Source: Streptomyces atratus
GTDB taxonomy: Bacteria; Actinomycetota; Actinomycetes; Streptomycetales; Streptomycetaceae
Direction: 5' to 3'
Assembly: GCF_014648655.1 (NCBI RefSeq)
Contig: NZ_BMRN01000013.1
Span: forward strand, 62,001-126,000
Length of the DNA: 64,000 nucleotides
In this document: in pieces, positions 35,106-42,485 of the stretch
Numbering within the stretch: position 1 is the stretch's first letter
How the letters are laid out: each line of letters opens with the position of its first letter
Position numbers and translations under genes: made by a program
The notes under the pieces: model-generated
The model's database searches: none
What the model was told of the DNA's origin: nothing
What the model saw: the letters and a program-made list of their open reading frames with translations, nothing else

Positions 35106-36053
35106 ATGGGACGCCATCGACGCTCCGCCGCAGCTCCTGCCGCTGAGCACCACGCGGCGGGGGACGCGGGGCGGCACCGGGTTGCGCGCCGCAGGAAGCG
35201 GTCCGGGATACCTGTTCGCACGGGACTGATCGGCGTGTCCGCGGCCCTTGTCATGGGGGCCGTGGCGGTCGCCTCCGGTCTGCTGCCCGGCGGCGACACC
35301 TACACGGTCGGCGGCACGGCTGCCGACCAGGTACGTACCAAGGGCGCCCCGGACCTGCTGACCCAGGGCGCCTCCACCACCGCCCCTGCCGACCGCGACT
35401 CCGCGTCCGCCTCGGCCGGCCGCGGCGTGGGGCGCGCCGACGGCCCGACGAAGGCGGAGTCCCCCACCGGGTCCCCGTCGTCCGCCTCCCCGTCGAAGAC
35501 GTCCGGACCGACCGGGCGGGCGAAGCCGTCCGAATCTCCGGCGTCGTCCGAGTCCGCTGCGACGGAAGCCGGGAAGAGCACCGCCCCTGCCGCGGTCGAG
35601 AAGTCGCCGGCCGCACCGACGGCCGCGGCCTCCACTCCGGCCGCCCGCAGGTCCGTGGAGCCGACGTCTGCCGCCGCGGGCTCCGCGCAGGCCGCTGTGC
35701 TCACCCTGGTCAACCAGGAGCGCGCGAAGGTCGGCTGCAGCCCCGTGACGGCCAGCGCATCGTTGGCCTCGCTGGCCCAGGACTTCAGCGACGACATGGC
35801 TGCCCGCGGCTTCTTCGACCACACCGACCCCGATGGCCGGACCCCCTGGGACCGCGCCTCGAAGGCCGGTGTGCAGGGGCTCGGCGGCGAGAACATCGCC
35901 CGCGGCCAGGCCGACCCGCAGGCCGTGATGGACTCCTGGATGAGCAGCGACGGCCATCGGGCAAACATTCTCAACTGCGACTACAAGACGCTCGGTGTCG
36001 GAGTGCATTACGGCTCCGGCGGCCCCTGGTGGACTCAGGACTTCGGCTTCTGA
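35106..36053 (+). CDS. Secreted or membrane-anchored CAP-domain (SCP/PR-1) protein
   Basis: About 315 residues. A basic N-terminus (RRRKRSGIPVRTG) precedes one hydrophobic segment (LIGVSAALVMGAVAVASGLL), which is a signal or anchor. A long Ser/Thr/Pro/Ala-rich linker follows. The C-terminal 125 residues are a CAP domain: LVNQERAKVGCSPVT, FDHTDPDGRTPWDRA, GGENIARGQADPQAVMDSWM, SDGHRANILNCDYKTLGVGV. The metal-binding histidines of CAP proteins (in FFDHT and DGHR) are present. Role unknown; secreted CAP proteins may bind lipids or cell-wall parts. I chose the ATG at 35106, because the 31 residues before it look random. Confidence 0.85.
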   Translation: MGRHRRSAAAPAAEHHAAGDAGRHRVARRRKRSGIPVRTGLIGVSAALVMGAVAVASGLLPGGDTYTVGGTAADQVRTKGAPDLLTQGASTTAPADRDSASASAGRGVGRADGPTKAESPTGSPSSASPSKTSGPTGRAKPSESPASSESAATEAGKSTAPAAVEKSPAAPTAAASTPAARRSVEPTSAAAGSAQAAVLTLVNQERAKVGCSPVTASASLASLAQDFSDDMAARGFFDHTDPDGRTPWDRASKAGVQGLGGENIARGQADPQAVMDSWMSSDGHRANILNCDYKTLGVGVHYGSGGPWWTQDFGF

Positions 36054-36087
36054 GAATTCCGCAGGTCAGCGACCTGCCGGCTTTCCT

Positions 36088-36126
36088 GGGCCGCCTCGGG
36101 GCCGTTACCGGCAACCGAGGCGGCCC
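36088..36126 (+). terminator. Terminator after CAP-domain gene
   Basis: GGGCCGCCTCGG at 36088-36099 pairs perfectly with 36115-36126, and the 15-nt loop contains a further GCCG/CGGC pair. It starts 35 bases after the CAP-gene stop and probably serves it. Confidence 0.75.
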
Positions 36127-36278
36127 ACACTGTGTCCGCGGCGGCCCGCAGACGGGTCTCGTTCGAAGTTCCGGCACCTGCCCGAATCGAGGCAAGCGCA
36201 AGGGGTAGTGATCACTCGCCCCGGAGCAGCTCCAGCCCAAGGCCGCTGCGCCGACCCCGGAGCACGTCCTGAGCATCT

Positions 36279-36701
36279 CTATGGGCGAGAGCCGGGCGCC
36301 GCGCCGCGCCGTCGTCCGTCCCGTTTCACAGCGGCGATCACCGCGGAAACGGCGGCGGTCACGACGAGGCTCCCCACCATGACCATCCCCACGCCGACCA
36401 TGAAGAGGCCGCTGGAGTCGTCCGACCAGTCGTAGAAGGCGGCAGCGGTCAGGCCGACCGTGACGCCGAGCACAGCGCCTGCGAAGTAGCGCCGGGATGC
36501 CGCCCAGTACACCGGCGCCAGCAGAGTCAGCACCAGCCCGATGACCTGCCACGCCTCGTACGGGCCGGTCGTCGTGCCGTCAGGTTGCACGTCACGGTGC
36601 TGGTCCCAGCCCAGCCAGGCAGCCCACGCCGCCGACGTCACCACAGCCAGCACGAGGATCGCCAACAGCTGGGGAATGAGTTTCAGTAGTCGTTGTCGCA
36701 T
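36279..36701 (-). CDS. Small integral membrane protein, function unknown
   Basis: 140 residues with three or four membrane segments (LIPQLLAILVLAVVTSAAW, WQVIGLVLTLLAPVYWAA, FAGAVLGVTVGLTAAAFY, LFMVGVGMVMVGSLVVTAAV) and a basic C-terminal tail. No family recognised. It is divergent from the HxlR-type gene, with a 196-bp shared gap that holds a strong palindrome, so it may be that regulator's target. Confidence 0.7.
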   Translation of the reverse strand: MRQRLLKLIPQLLAILVLAVVTSAAWAAWLGWDQHRDVQPDGTTTGPYEAWQVIGLVLTLLAPVYWAASRRYFAGAVLGVTVGLTAAAFYDWSDDSSGLFMVGVGMVMVGSLVVTAAVSAVIAAVKRDGRRRGAAPGSRP

Positions 36702-36839
36702 GGCCCAAGCGTTCCGTCTCACCCCATGACCGACCAGCGAGCACGTACTCAACTGCACCCGCGTACTTCAGGCACCATCATGCTCCGCTCCCCGATGTCG
36801 AGCCCGGTTCCGTAGCGCAGCGCAACAGAGAAATGCATC

Positions 36840-36890
36840 GCTTACGCCCGCACAGCGCACTCCAGGGGTGAGCACTGTGCGAGCGTAAGC
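36840..36890. promoter_or_regulatory. Long inverted repeat before the HxlR-type gene
   Basis: GCTTACGCCCGCACAG at 36840-36855 and its reverse complement at 36875-36890 match at 15 of 16 positions, with a 19-nt spacer. The right arm ends 7 bases before the start codon. The symmetry and place strongly suggest an operator for the adjacent regulator, which may block its own transcription and that of the divergent membrane protein. Confidence 0.75.
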
Positions 36891-36897
36891 TTGTTGT

Positions 36898-37290
36898 ATG
36901 GACGAGAGCACCCGGCGGGACAGCACCGACAGCCTGCCTTTCGATGTGTTCTCCCGGCAGTGCCCCTCGCGCGGCACGCTGGAACATGTCACCGGACGCT
37001 GGGGCAGCCTGACGCTGACCGCGCTCCACGATTCCGGTGCTCGCTTCAACGAACTGCGGCGCAGGGTCGACGGGGTGAGCGAGAAGATGCTCTCCCAGAC
37101 GCTTCACGCACTGGAGCGGGACGGCCTCGTCCACCGGGAGGCACAGCCCACCAACCCGCCCCGCGTCGACTACGAGCTGACCCCGCTGGGGCACGAGGTC
37201 GCCGGCCGGCTGCGCGAGCTGATCCAGCTCGTCGAGGGCCGGATGCCCGAGGTGCTGGACGCCCGCAATCGTTACGACGAGGCCCGCTAG
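36898..37290 (+). CDS. HxlR-family winged-helix transcriptional regulator
   Basis: A 130-residue regulator. The HxlR domain covers about residues 20-110: a conserved Cys in RQCPSRGTLEHVTGRWG, the recognition region RFNELRRRVDGVSEKMLSQT, and the wing with REAQPTNPPRVDYELTPLG. Such proteins respond to reactive electrophiles, quinones or oxidants, often through that Cys. No ribosome binding site is seen, and the palindrome lies right against the ATG. Confidence 0.92.
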   Translation: MDESTRRDSTDSLPFDVFSRQCPSRGTLEHVTGRWGSLTLTALHDSGARFNELRRRVDGVSEKMLSQTLHALERDGLVHREAQPTNPPRVDYELTPLGHEVAGRLRELIQLVEGRMPEVLDARNRYDEAR

Positions 37291-37329
37291 AGCCGACCGG
37301 ATGTCCGGCGGGGCAGGCTCCGACACCCC

Positions 37330-38193
37330 TCAGGGCCGCGGCGGCCGCTGGCAGCGCGGGCAGAAGTAGCTGGAGCGGTTCATCCACGGGCGGCGGCGCA
37401 TCGGCGTACCGCAGCGGTGGCAGGGCTCGCCCTCTCGCCCGTACGCGTCGAGCGAGCGGTCGAAGTAGCCGGACTCGCCGTTCACATTGACATAGAGGCT
37501 GTCGAAGCTGGTGCCGCCCTGGTCGAGCGCCGCGTTCATCACGTCGCGGACATGGCCCAGCAGTTCGGCCGACTTGGGGCGGGTGAGGGTCGCGGTCGGC
37601 CGGTCGTAGTGCAGCTTGGTGCGCCAGAGCGCCTCATCCGCGTAGATGTTGCCGACCCCGCTGATCAGCGACTGGTCGAGCAGGGCGCGTTTGATCGTCG
37701 TACGGCGCAGTCGCAGGGCCGTGTGGAACGCCGCGTCGTCGAAGGCCGGGTCCAAGGGGTCGCGGGCGATGTGCGCGATGGTGTCGGGCAGCCCGTCCGT
37801 GCTGTCGGCGGCGCATTCGTGGAGAGAGAGCCCGCCGAAGGTCCGCTGGTCGACGAAGCGCAGCTCGGTGCCGAGCGAGTCGTCGAAGCGGATCCTGATG
37901 CGCAGATGCTTCTCGTCGGGGGTGTCCTGCGGCTGTACGAGCAGCTGGCCGCTCATGCCGAGGTGGCCCAGCAGTGAGCTGGACTCATCGTTCAGCGGCA
38001 CCCAGAGGTACTTGCCGCGGCGCATGGCCGTTCCGAAGCGGGCGCCGCCGAGCCGGGCCGCGAAGTCCACGCCGCCCGCGAGATGGCGGCGGACCGCACG
38101 CGGGTGCAGCACCTCGACGTCGCCGACCGTGCGGCCGGTGACCCAGCGCTCAAGACCGCGTCGTACGACTTCGACCTCGGGCAGCTCGGGCAC
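37330..38193 (-). CDS. mutM: Formamidopyrimidine-DNA glycosylase
   Basis: Removes 8-oxoguanine and other oxidised purines. The N-terminal catalytic Pro-Glu is in VPELPEVEVVRRGLERW (after Met removal P2, E3). Further landmarks: the conserved lysine in RRGKYLWVPL, LLDQSLISGVGNIYADEALW with the H2TH motif, and a C-terminal zinc finger (CHRCGTPMRRRPWMNRSSYFC...C). GTG start at 38193 after AGGAGCG. A terminator separates it from rnc. Confidence 0.97.
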   Translation of the reverse strand: MPELPEVEVVRRGLERWVTGRTVGDVEVLHPRAVRRHLAGGVDFAARLGGARFGTAMRRGKYLWVPLNDESSSLLGHLGMSGQLLVQPQDTPDEKHLRIRIRFDDSLGTELRFVDQRTFGGLSLHECAADSTDGLPDTIAHIARDPLDPAFDDAAFHTALRLRRTTIKRALLDQSLISGVGNIYADEALWRTKLHYDRPTATLTRPKSAELLGHVRDVMNAALDQGGTSFDSLYVNVNGESGYFDRSLDAYGREGEPCHRCGTPMRRRPWMNRSSYFCPRCQRPPRP

Positions 38194-38248
38194 GGTGTCG
38201 CTCCTGAAGAAGTGAACTGGAGAGATGAAAAGAATATCCGGGCAGGAA

Positions 38249-38281
38249 GAACCCCTCGGTGCGCAGGGCACCGAGGGGTTC
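38249..38281 (-). terminator. Terminator between rnc and mutM
   Basis: GAACCCCTCGGTGC at 38249-38262 pairs perfectly with 38268-38281, loop of 5 nt. It lies 6 bases after the rnc stop, in the minus direction. It suggests that mutM is not simply read through from rpmF-rnc. Confidence 0.8.
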
Positions 38282-38286
38282 TCGGG

Positions 38287-39111
38287 TCAGGCCGGAGCGA
38301 CGTCCGTGGACGGCGACGGGTCGGCAGGGGTGTCGGCGGCCCCTCCGTCGGCAGCGGCCTTCGCCGCAGCCTCCCGCGCTTCCGCGGCGGCGCTGATCTC
38401 GCGCCAGGCGGACTCCGCCGCCTGCTGCTCCGCTTCCTTCTTGCTACGGCCGGTGCCGGTGCCGTACGAGACACCACCGACGCGAGCAGCAGCAGTGAAG
38501 GTCTTCTCGTGGTCCGGGCCGGTCTCCGTGACGAGGTACTCGGGAACGCCGAGGCTCTCGCTCGCGGTGAGTTCCTGGAGGCTGGTCTTCCAGTCCAGGC
38601 CGGCGCCGAGGTTCGAGGACCTGTCGATCAGCGGGTCGAAGAGCCGGTGGACCAGCTCCGAGGCCGCGCTGAGACCCTGGTCGAGGTAGACCGCGCCGAT
38701 CACCGCTTCAAGGGTGTCGGCGAGGATGGACGCCTTGTCCCTGCCGCCCGTGCCCTCTTCACCTCGGCCGAGCCGGATGAAGGAGCCGAGTTCGAGGCCG
38801 CGGCCCACCTCCGCAAGTGCACGCGAGTTGACCACCGCGGCCCGCAACTTGGCCAGCTGGCCTTCGGGCAGGTCGGGGTGGGTGCGGTACAGCGTGTCCG
38901 TGACCACCAGGCCGAGCACCGAATCCCCGAGGAATTCGAGCCGCTCGTTGGTGGGCAGACCGCCGTTCTCGTATGCGTACGAACGATGGGTCAGCGCACG
39001 CACCAGAAGGGCGGACTCGAGGTGATACCCGAGCCGCCCTTCCAGAAGCGTGTGGGACGAGGCTGTGTTGACGTTGTCTGCCTGCTTCTTGGCGTTGGAC
39101 AACTCAGACAT
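38287..39111 (-). CDS. rnc: Ribonuclease III
   Basis: Cuts double-stranded RNA; in S. coelicolor the same gene is absB, needed for normal antibiotic production. The 274-residue protein has the RNase III signature NERLEFLGDSVLGLV and a second acidic cluster, ADTLEAVIGAVYLDQG. The C-terminal dsRNA-binding domain has DWKTSLQELTASESLGVPEY and GTGRSKKEAEQQAAESAW. The last 30 or so residues are an Ala/Asp/Pro tail. Confidence 0.96.
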   Translation of the reverse strand: MSELSNAKKQADNVNTASSHTLLEGRLGYHLESALLVRALTHRSYAYENGGLPTNERLEFLGDSVLGLVVTDTLYRTHPDLPEGQLAKLRAAVVNSRALAEVGRGLELGSFIRLGRGEEGTGGRDKASILADTLEAVIGAVYLDQGLSAASELVHRLFDPLIDRSSNLGAGLDWKTSLQELTASESLGVPEYLVTETGPDHEKTFTAAARVGGVSYGTGTGRSKKEAEQQAAESAWREISAAAEAREAAAKAAADGGAADTPADPSPSTDVAPA

Positions 39112-39130
39112 CGGGCCTCTCACCAGCCGC

Positions 39131-39304
39131 TCAGACCTCGAGGACCTGGCGCTTGTTGTACGTGCCGCAGCTGGGGCACGCGATGTGCTGCAGCTTCGGC
39201 TCCTGGCAACGCTCACACGAAACCAGGGTGGGGACCGCAGCCTTCCACTGCGACCGGCGGTGGCGCGTGTTGCTGCGCGACATCTTCCGCTTCGGAACAG
39301 CCAC
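39131..39304 (-). CDS. rpmF: 50S ribosomal protein L32
   Basis: 57 residues: VAVPKRKMSRSNTRHRRSQW then a zinc-binding CERC ... CPSC pair near the C-terminus. The four cysteines mark the C+ zinc form. GTG start at 39304, two bases after the DUF177 gene. Confidence 0.97.
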   Translation of the reverse strand: MAVPKRKMSRSNTRHRRSQWKAAVPTLVSCERCQEPKLQHIACPSCGTYNKRQVLEV

Positions 39305-39306
39305 GG

Positions 39307-39978
39307 CTACTTCTCCTGCTTCTCGTCGACGCCCGCTTCGGCGCCGCCCATGTTGTCCTTCTCGCCGTCCTGAACGGTGTCGGCGAGTCCTTGCAATGCC
39401 GCCCAACGGATGTCGACGGCATCGTGATGGTGACCGGGGTTCTCGTCCAGCCTGATTCCGCATTCGGAACACAGACCGGCACAGGACTCCCGGCACACCG
39501 GCTGCATCGGCAGTGCGAGCACCACCGCATCGCGCAGCACTGGTTCGAGGTCGAACAGGCCGTCCTCGATGAAGAGCCTGTCCTCGTCGTCCTCGGCGTC
39601 GTCGGCCGGTTCCGCCTTGCTGCTGCGGCCCCGGTCATCGGCGTCAGGGTACGAGAACATCTCCTGGAAGTCCGCCACAACCTCTTGGTGCAGCGGCTCC
39701 AGACACCTTACGCACTCCCCCTCGGCCGACGCACGGGCGGTGCCTGTGACAAGCACCCCTTCCATGACCGATTCGAGACGGAGTTCCAGCTCCACGGGTG
39801 CGCCTTCCGGCACACCGATGACCCCGTCGATGCCGAGGGCCGGTGAACCGGGTGCGTCCACCGAGCGGGTCAGCCGCTGGAGGGCACCGGGACGCCGACC
39901 CAGCTCGTGCGTGTCGAACACGAGGGGGTTTCGGTGGTCGAGGTGGCCGTTCAGGGCTTTTCCTGCTTTCGAAATCAT
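39307..39978 (-). CDS. DUF177 (YceD) family protein
   Basis: About 223 residues; YceD-type proteins are linked to 23S rRNA stability and always lie before rpmF. The conserved GHLDHRNPLVFDTHELGRRPG split start region and ECVRCLEPLHQEVVADFQEMF are visible, then CRESCAGLCSECGIRLDENPG with paired cysteines. The acidic middle and tail are typical of actinobacteria. The start is uncertain: ATG 39978 or 39984 are possible, and neither has a clear ribosome binding site. Confidence 0.85.
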   Translation of the reverse strand: MISKAGKALNGHLDHRNPLVFDTHELGRRPGALQRLTRSVDAPGSPALGIDGVIGVPEGAPVELELRLESVMEGVLVTGTARASAEGECVRCLEPLHQEVVADFQEMFSYPDADDRGRSSKAEPADDAEDDEDRLFIEDGLFDLEPVLRDAVVLALPMQPVCRESCAGLCSECGIRLDENPGHHHDAVDIRWAALQGLADTVQDGEKDNMGGAEAGVDEKQEK

Positions 39979-40125
39979 GTGCATCACGCATCGCGGGGAG
40001 GGCCGACCGGATTCGGATTCGAAACGGGCAGCCGGGATCGCGGACATACGCGCGACCGAAGAGCCAGGATACTGGACGCGCCGCCCAGCTCCCAATCCGG
40101 TCCGCCCCGCCTCCGTGCCGCCCGG

Positions 40126-41199
40126 TCAGCGCTCCTGCTCGTACCGGCGGAGCTGGTCCAGATCGATCATGCTGGTGTCGAACAGGCTGGTCTCGTCCAG
40201 GGCGCTCTCGCCCTGCGGCTGGACCGCCTGCTGGGGCTGCACGGGCTGCTGCTGCCAGCTGTCGTACCCCTGGACCGGGATCTGGGCCTGGGCCTGGTCA
40301 TAGCCCTGCTGCTGATAGGCGGCGTACGGGTCCGGCTGCTGCTGGTACCCGTAGACGTCCTGCTGCGGCTGCTCCTGGTACGCGTACGTCTCCGCGTAGC
40401 TCGGCTGGGCCTGGACGGGGAAGTGCGGCTGGACCTGCTGGTGCACCGGCTGCGGCTCCGGGGTGGCGAGCTCGGCGAGGCCGGCCCAGTGGTCCTCGTC
40501 GCTCATGTGCCCCTGACTGCCCGCCGCGTCCTGTGCTGCCACGTGCGCGCCGAGTTCGTCGGTGGCGACCCGGCCGTGCAGCTTCTGCCGGCCGCGGCCG
40601 ACCGCCTCCAGGGTCTTGGCGAGCACGGCCTCGAAGGCGCCGAGCTTGGTGTCGACGTACTCGTCCGCACGGCGCTGGAGCGTGGCCGGGTCGGTGCTGC
40701 GCTCGGGGGCCTCGGCGAAGTCCGGGTCCTCGTATCCCTGCTCGTCGAAGGCCTGGCCACGGCCGAGGAGCTTCTCGCGGCCCCGGTCGACGGAGCCGAT
40801 GGTCTTGGTGAGGACGACCTCGAAGTTGGCGAGCTTGCTGTCGACGTACTCGTCGGCCTCGGCACGGACCTCCTCGGCCTCCCGACGGGCCTCGCCGAGG
40901 ATGCGGTCGGCCTCGCTGCGGGACTGCCTGGCGACCTCGGTCCCGGAGATCAGCGAGGTGCGTTCGGCATGCGCGGTCTCGATGATCCGCTCGGCCTCCT
41001 GACGGGCCTGCTCGGCGATCTGCTCCCGGCCGCCGATGAGCTCCTGGGCATGGGCCAGCGAGCCGGGCAGGGCCTCGCGCACCTCTTCGAGCATCGCGAG
41101 CAGCTCGGCGCGGTTGACCACGCACGAAGCCGACATGGGCATGGACCGGGCGCTCCCGACCGCCTCGACGATCTCGTCGAGCTTCTTCTGCACGTCCAC
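40126..41199 (-). CDS. DivIVA/cell-division-like coiled-coil protein with Gln-rich tail
   Basis: 357 residues. The first half is a long charged coiled coil (ARQEAERIIETAHAERTSL, SEADRILGEARREAEEVRAE). The protein contains a duplicated segment, ADEYVDSKLANFEVVLTKTI and ADEYVDTKLGAFEAVLAKTL, about 70 residues apart. The last 110 residues are rich in Gln, Tyr and Pro and look disordered. Family members are annotated ATP synthase F0 B-like or DivIVA-like; a scaffold role is inference. Start is GTG at 41199. Confidence 0.75.
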   Translation of the reverse strand: MDVQKKLDEIVEAVGSARSMPMSASCVVNRAELLAMLEEVREALPGSLAHAQELIGGREQIAEQARQEAERIIETAHAERTSLISGTEVARQSRSEADRILGEARREAEEVRAEADEYVDSKLANFEVVLTKTIGSVDRGREKLLGRGQAFDEQGYEDPDFAEAPERSTDPATLQRRADEYVDTKLGAFEAVLAKTLEAVGRGRQKLHGRVATDELGAHVAAQDAAGSQGHMSDEDHWAGLAELATPEPQPVHQQVQPHFPVQAQPSYAETYAYQEQPQQDVYGYQQQPDPYAAYQQQGYDQAQAQIPVQGYDSWQQQPVQPQQAVQPQGESALDETSLFDTSMIDLDQLRRYEQER

Positions 41200-41298
41200 C
41201 GTGTGCTCGCCACTCTCTACAGCCGATTTGGAGACGGACGGGACGACTGTACGGCCAGTCGGCGCCCGCCCGACACCTGGTGACGGTTCGTCAGTTCT

Positions 41299-41808
41299 TC
41301 AGCGCTGAGCGAGGCGTTCGGTGAGGGCTTCGTGGACCACCGGGGGCAGCAGGTGGGAGACGTCGCCGCCCCAGGTCGCGACCTCCTTGACCAGGGAGGA
41401 CGACAGGAAGCTGTAGGTGGGATTGGTCGGCACGAAGAGCGTTTCGACGCCGGAGAGGCCGTTGTTCATCTGGGCCATCTGCAGCTCGTAGTCGAAGTCG
41501 CTGACGGCCCGCAGGCCCTTCACGATCGCCGGGATGTCGCGCTGCTTGCAGAAGTCGACCAGGAGGCCGTGGAAGGACTCGACCTCGACGTTGCCGAAGT
41601 CGGCGGTGACCTGGCGGATCAGGTCGATCCGCTCGTCGACCGTGAACAGGCCCTTCTTGGACTGGTTGATCATCACCGCGACATGTACGACGTCGTACAG
41701 CTTCGAAGCACGGCCAATGATGTCGAGGTGTCCATTGGTGATGGGGTCGAATGACCCCGGACAGACGGCGCGGCGCAACTTGGTTCCCTCGCTCTCCGGT
41801 CCGGTCAT
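41299..41808 (-). CDS. coaD: Phosphopantetheine adenylyltransferase
   Basis: Penultimate step of coenzyme A synthesis. 169 residues with the (H/T)xGH motif in CPGSFDPITNGHLDII and the ISSSxVKE-type motif in YSFLSSSLVKEVATWGGDV. Its ATG overlaps the rsmD stop (ATGA), as is common. Confidence 0.97.
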   Translation of the reverse strand: MTGPESEGTKLRRAVCPGSFDPITNGHLDIIGRASKLYDVVHVAVMINQSKKGLFTVDERIDLIRQVTADFGNVEVESFHGLLVDFCKQRDIPAIVKGLRAVSDFDYELQMAQMNNGLSGVETLFVPTNPTYSFLSSSLVKEVATWGGDVSHLLPPVVHEALTERLAQR

Positions 41809-42389
41809 CGTGCGTCTTCGCACGTAGAGGCGGCGCGACCGTACCAAAGCGTTCCCTCGCCGTAGCGACGGGCCCGCAGTGGCTCAAAGCCCTTGGGCCA
41901 GTTGAATTCTCCGCCTCTGGTGCTGCGTTCCACGGTGACGAGGGCATCGGCTGTGAGCCACCCCTGAGCACGGAGTGTGAGCAGTATCTCGCCAAGATCG
42001 TCGTCGGTCACGGCGTACGGCGGGTCCAGGAACACCACGTCGTACGGCTCCGTGGGCGCCGGTCCCGTCACGACCTGTTCGGCTTTGCCGGTACGGACTT
42101 CGGCGCCGGGCAGGCCGAGTGTGCGGACGTTGTCCCGGACGGTGCGGAGAGCCTTGGGGTCGGCTTCGACGAGCAGGGCGTGGACCGCGCCGCGGGAGAG
42201 TGCCTCCAGGCCGACAGCGCCGGAGCCCGCGTACAGATCCGCGATGCGGGTGCCGTGGAGGCTGCCCAGGAGGGCTTCCCAGGTGGAGAAGAGGCCCTCG
42301 CGTGCACGGTCGGAGGTGGGGCGGGTGCCGGTGCCGGGCGGGACGGCCAGGCGGCGTCCACCGGCCGAGCCGGCGATCACGCGGGTCAT
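41805..42389 (-). CDS. rsmD: 16S rRNA (guanine966-N2)-methyltransferase RsmD
   Basis: 194 residues. SAM-binding motif ADLYAGSGAVGLEALSRGA and the catalytic DPPY motif in YDVVFLDPPYAV. N-terminus MTRVIAGSAGGRRLAVPPG is typical of the family. Located between recG and coaD. Confidence 0.96.
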   Translation of the reverse strand: MTRVIAGSAGGRRLAVPPGTGTRPTSDRAREGLFSTWEALLGSLHGTRIADLYAGSGAVGLEALSRGAVHALLVEADPKALRTVRDNVRTLGLPGAEVRTGKAEQVVTGPAPTEPYDVVFLDPPYAVTDDDLGEILLTLRAQGWLTADALVTVERSTRGGEFNWPKGFEPLRARRYGEGTLWYGRAASTCEDAR

Positions 42390-42485
42390 GGGTGTCTGGT
42401 CCTCGGTTCGTGGGTGGCCCACAGGATGCTGCGGCGCCGTGCCACCCACGATATGGCGTCGCGGCGGATGGGGCCCGCGCACCCG

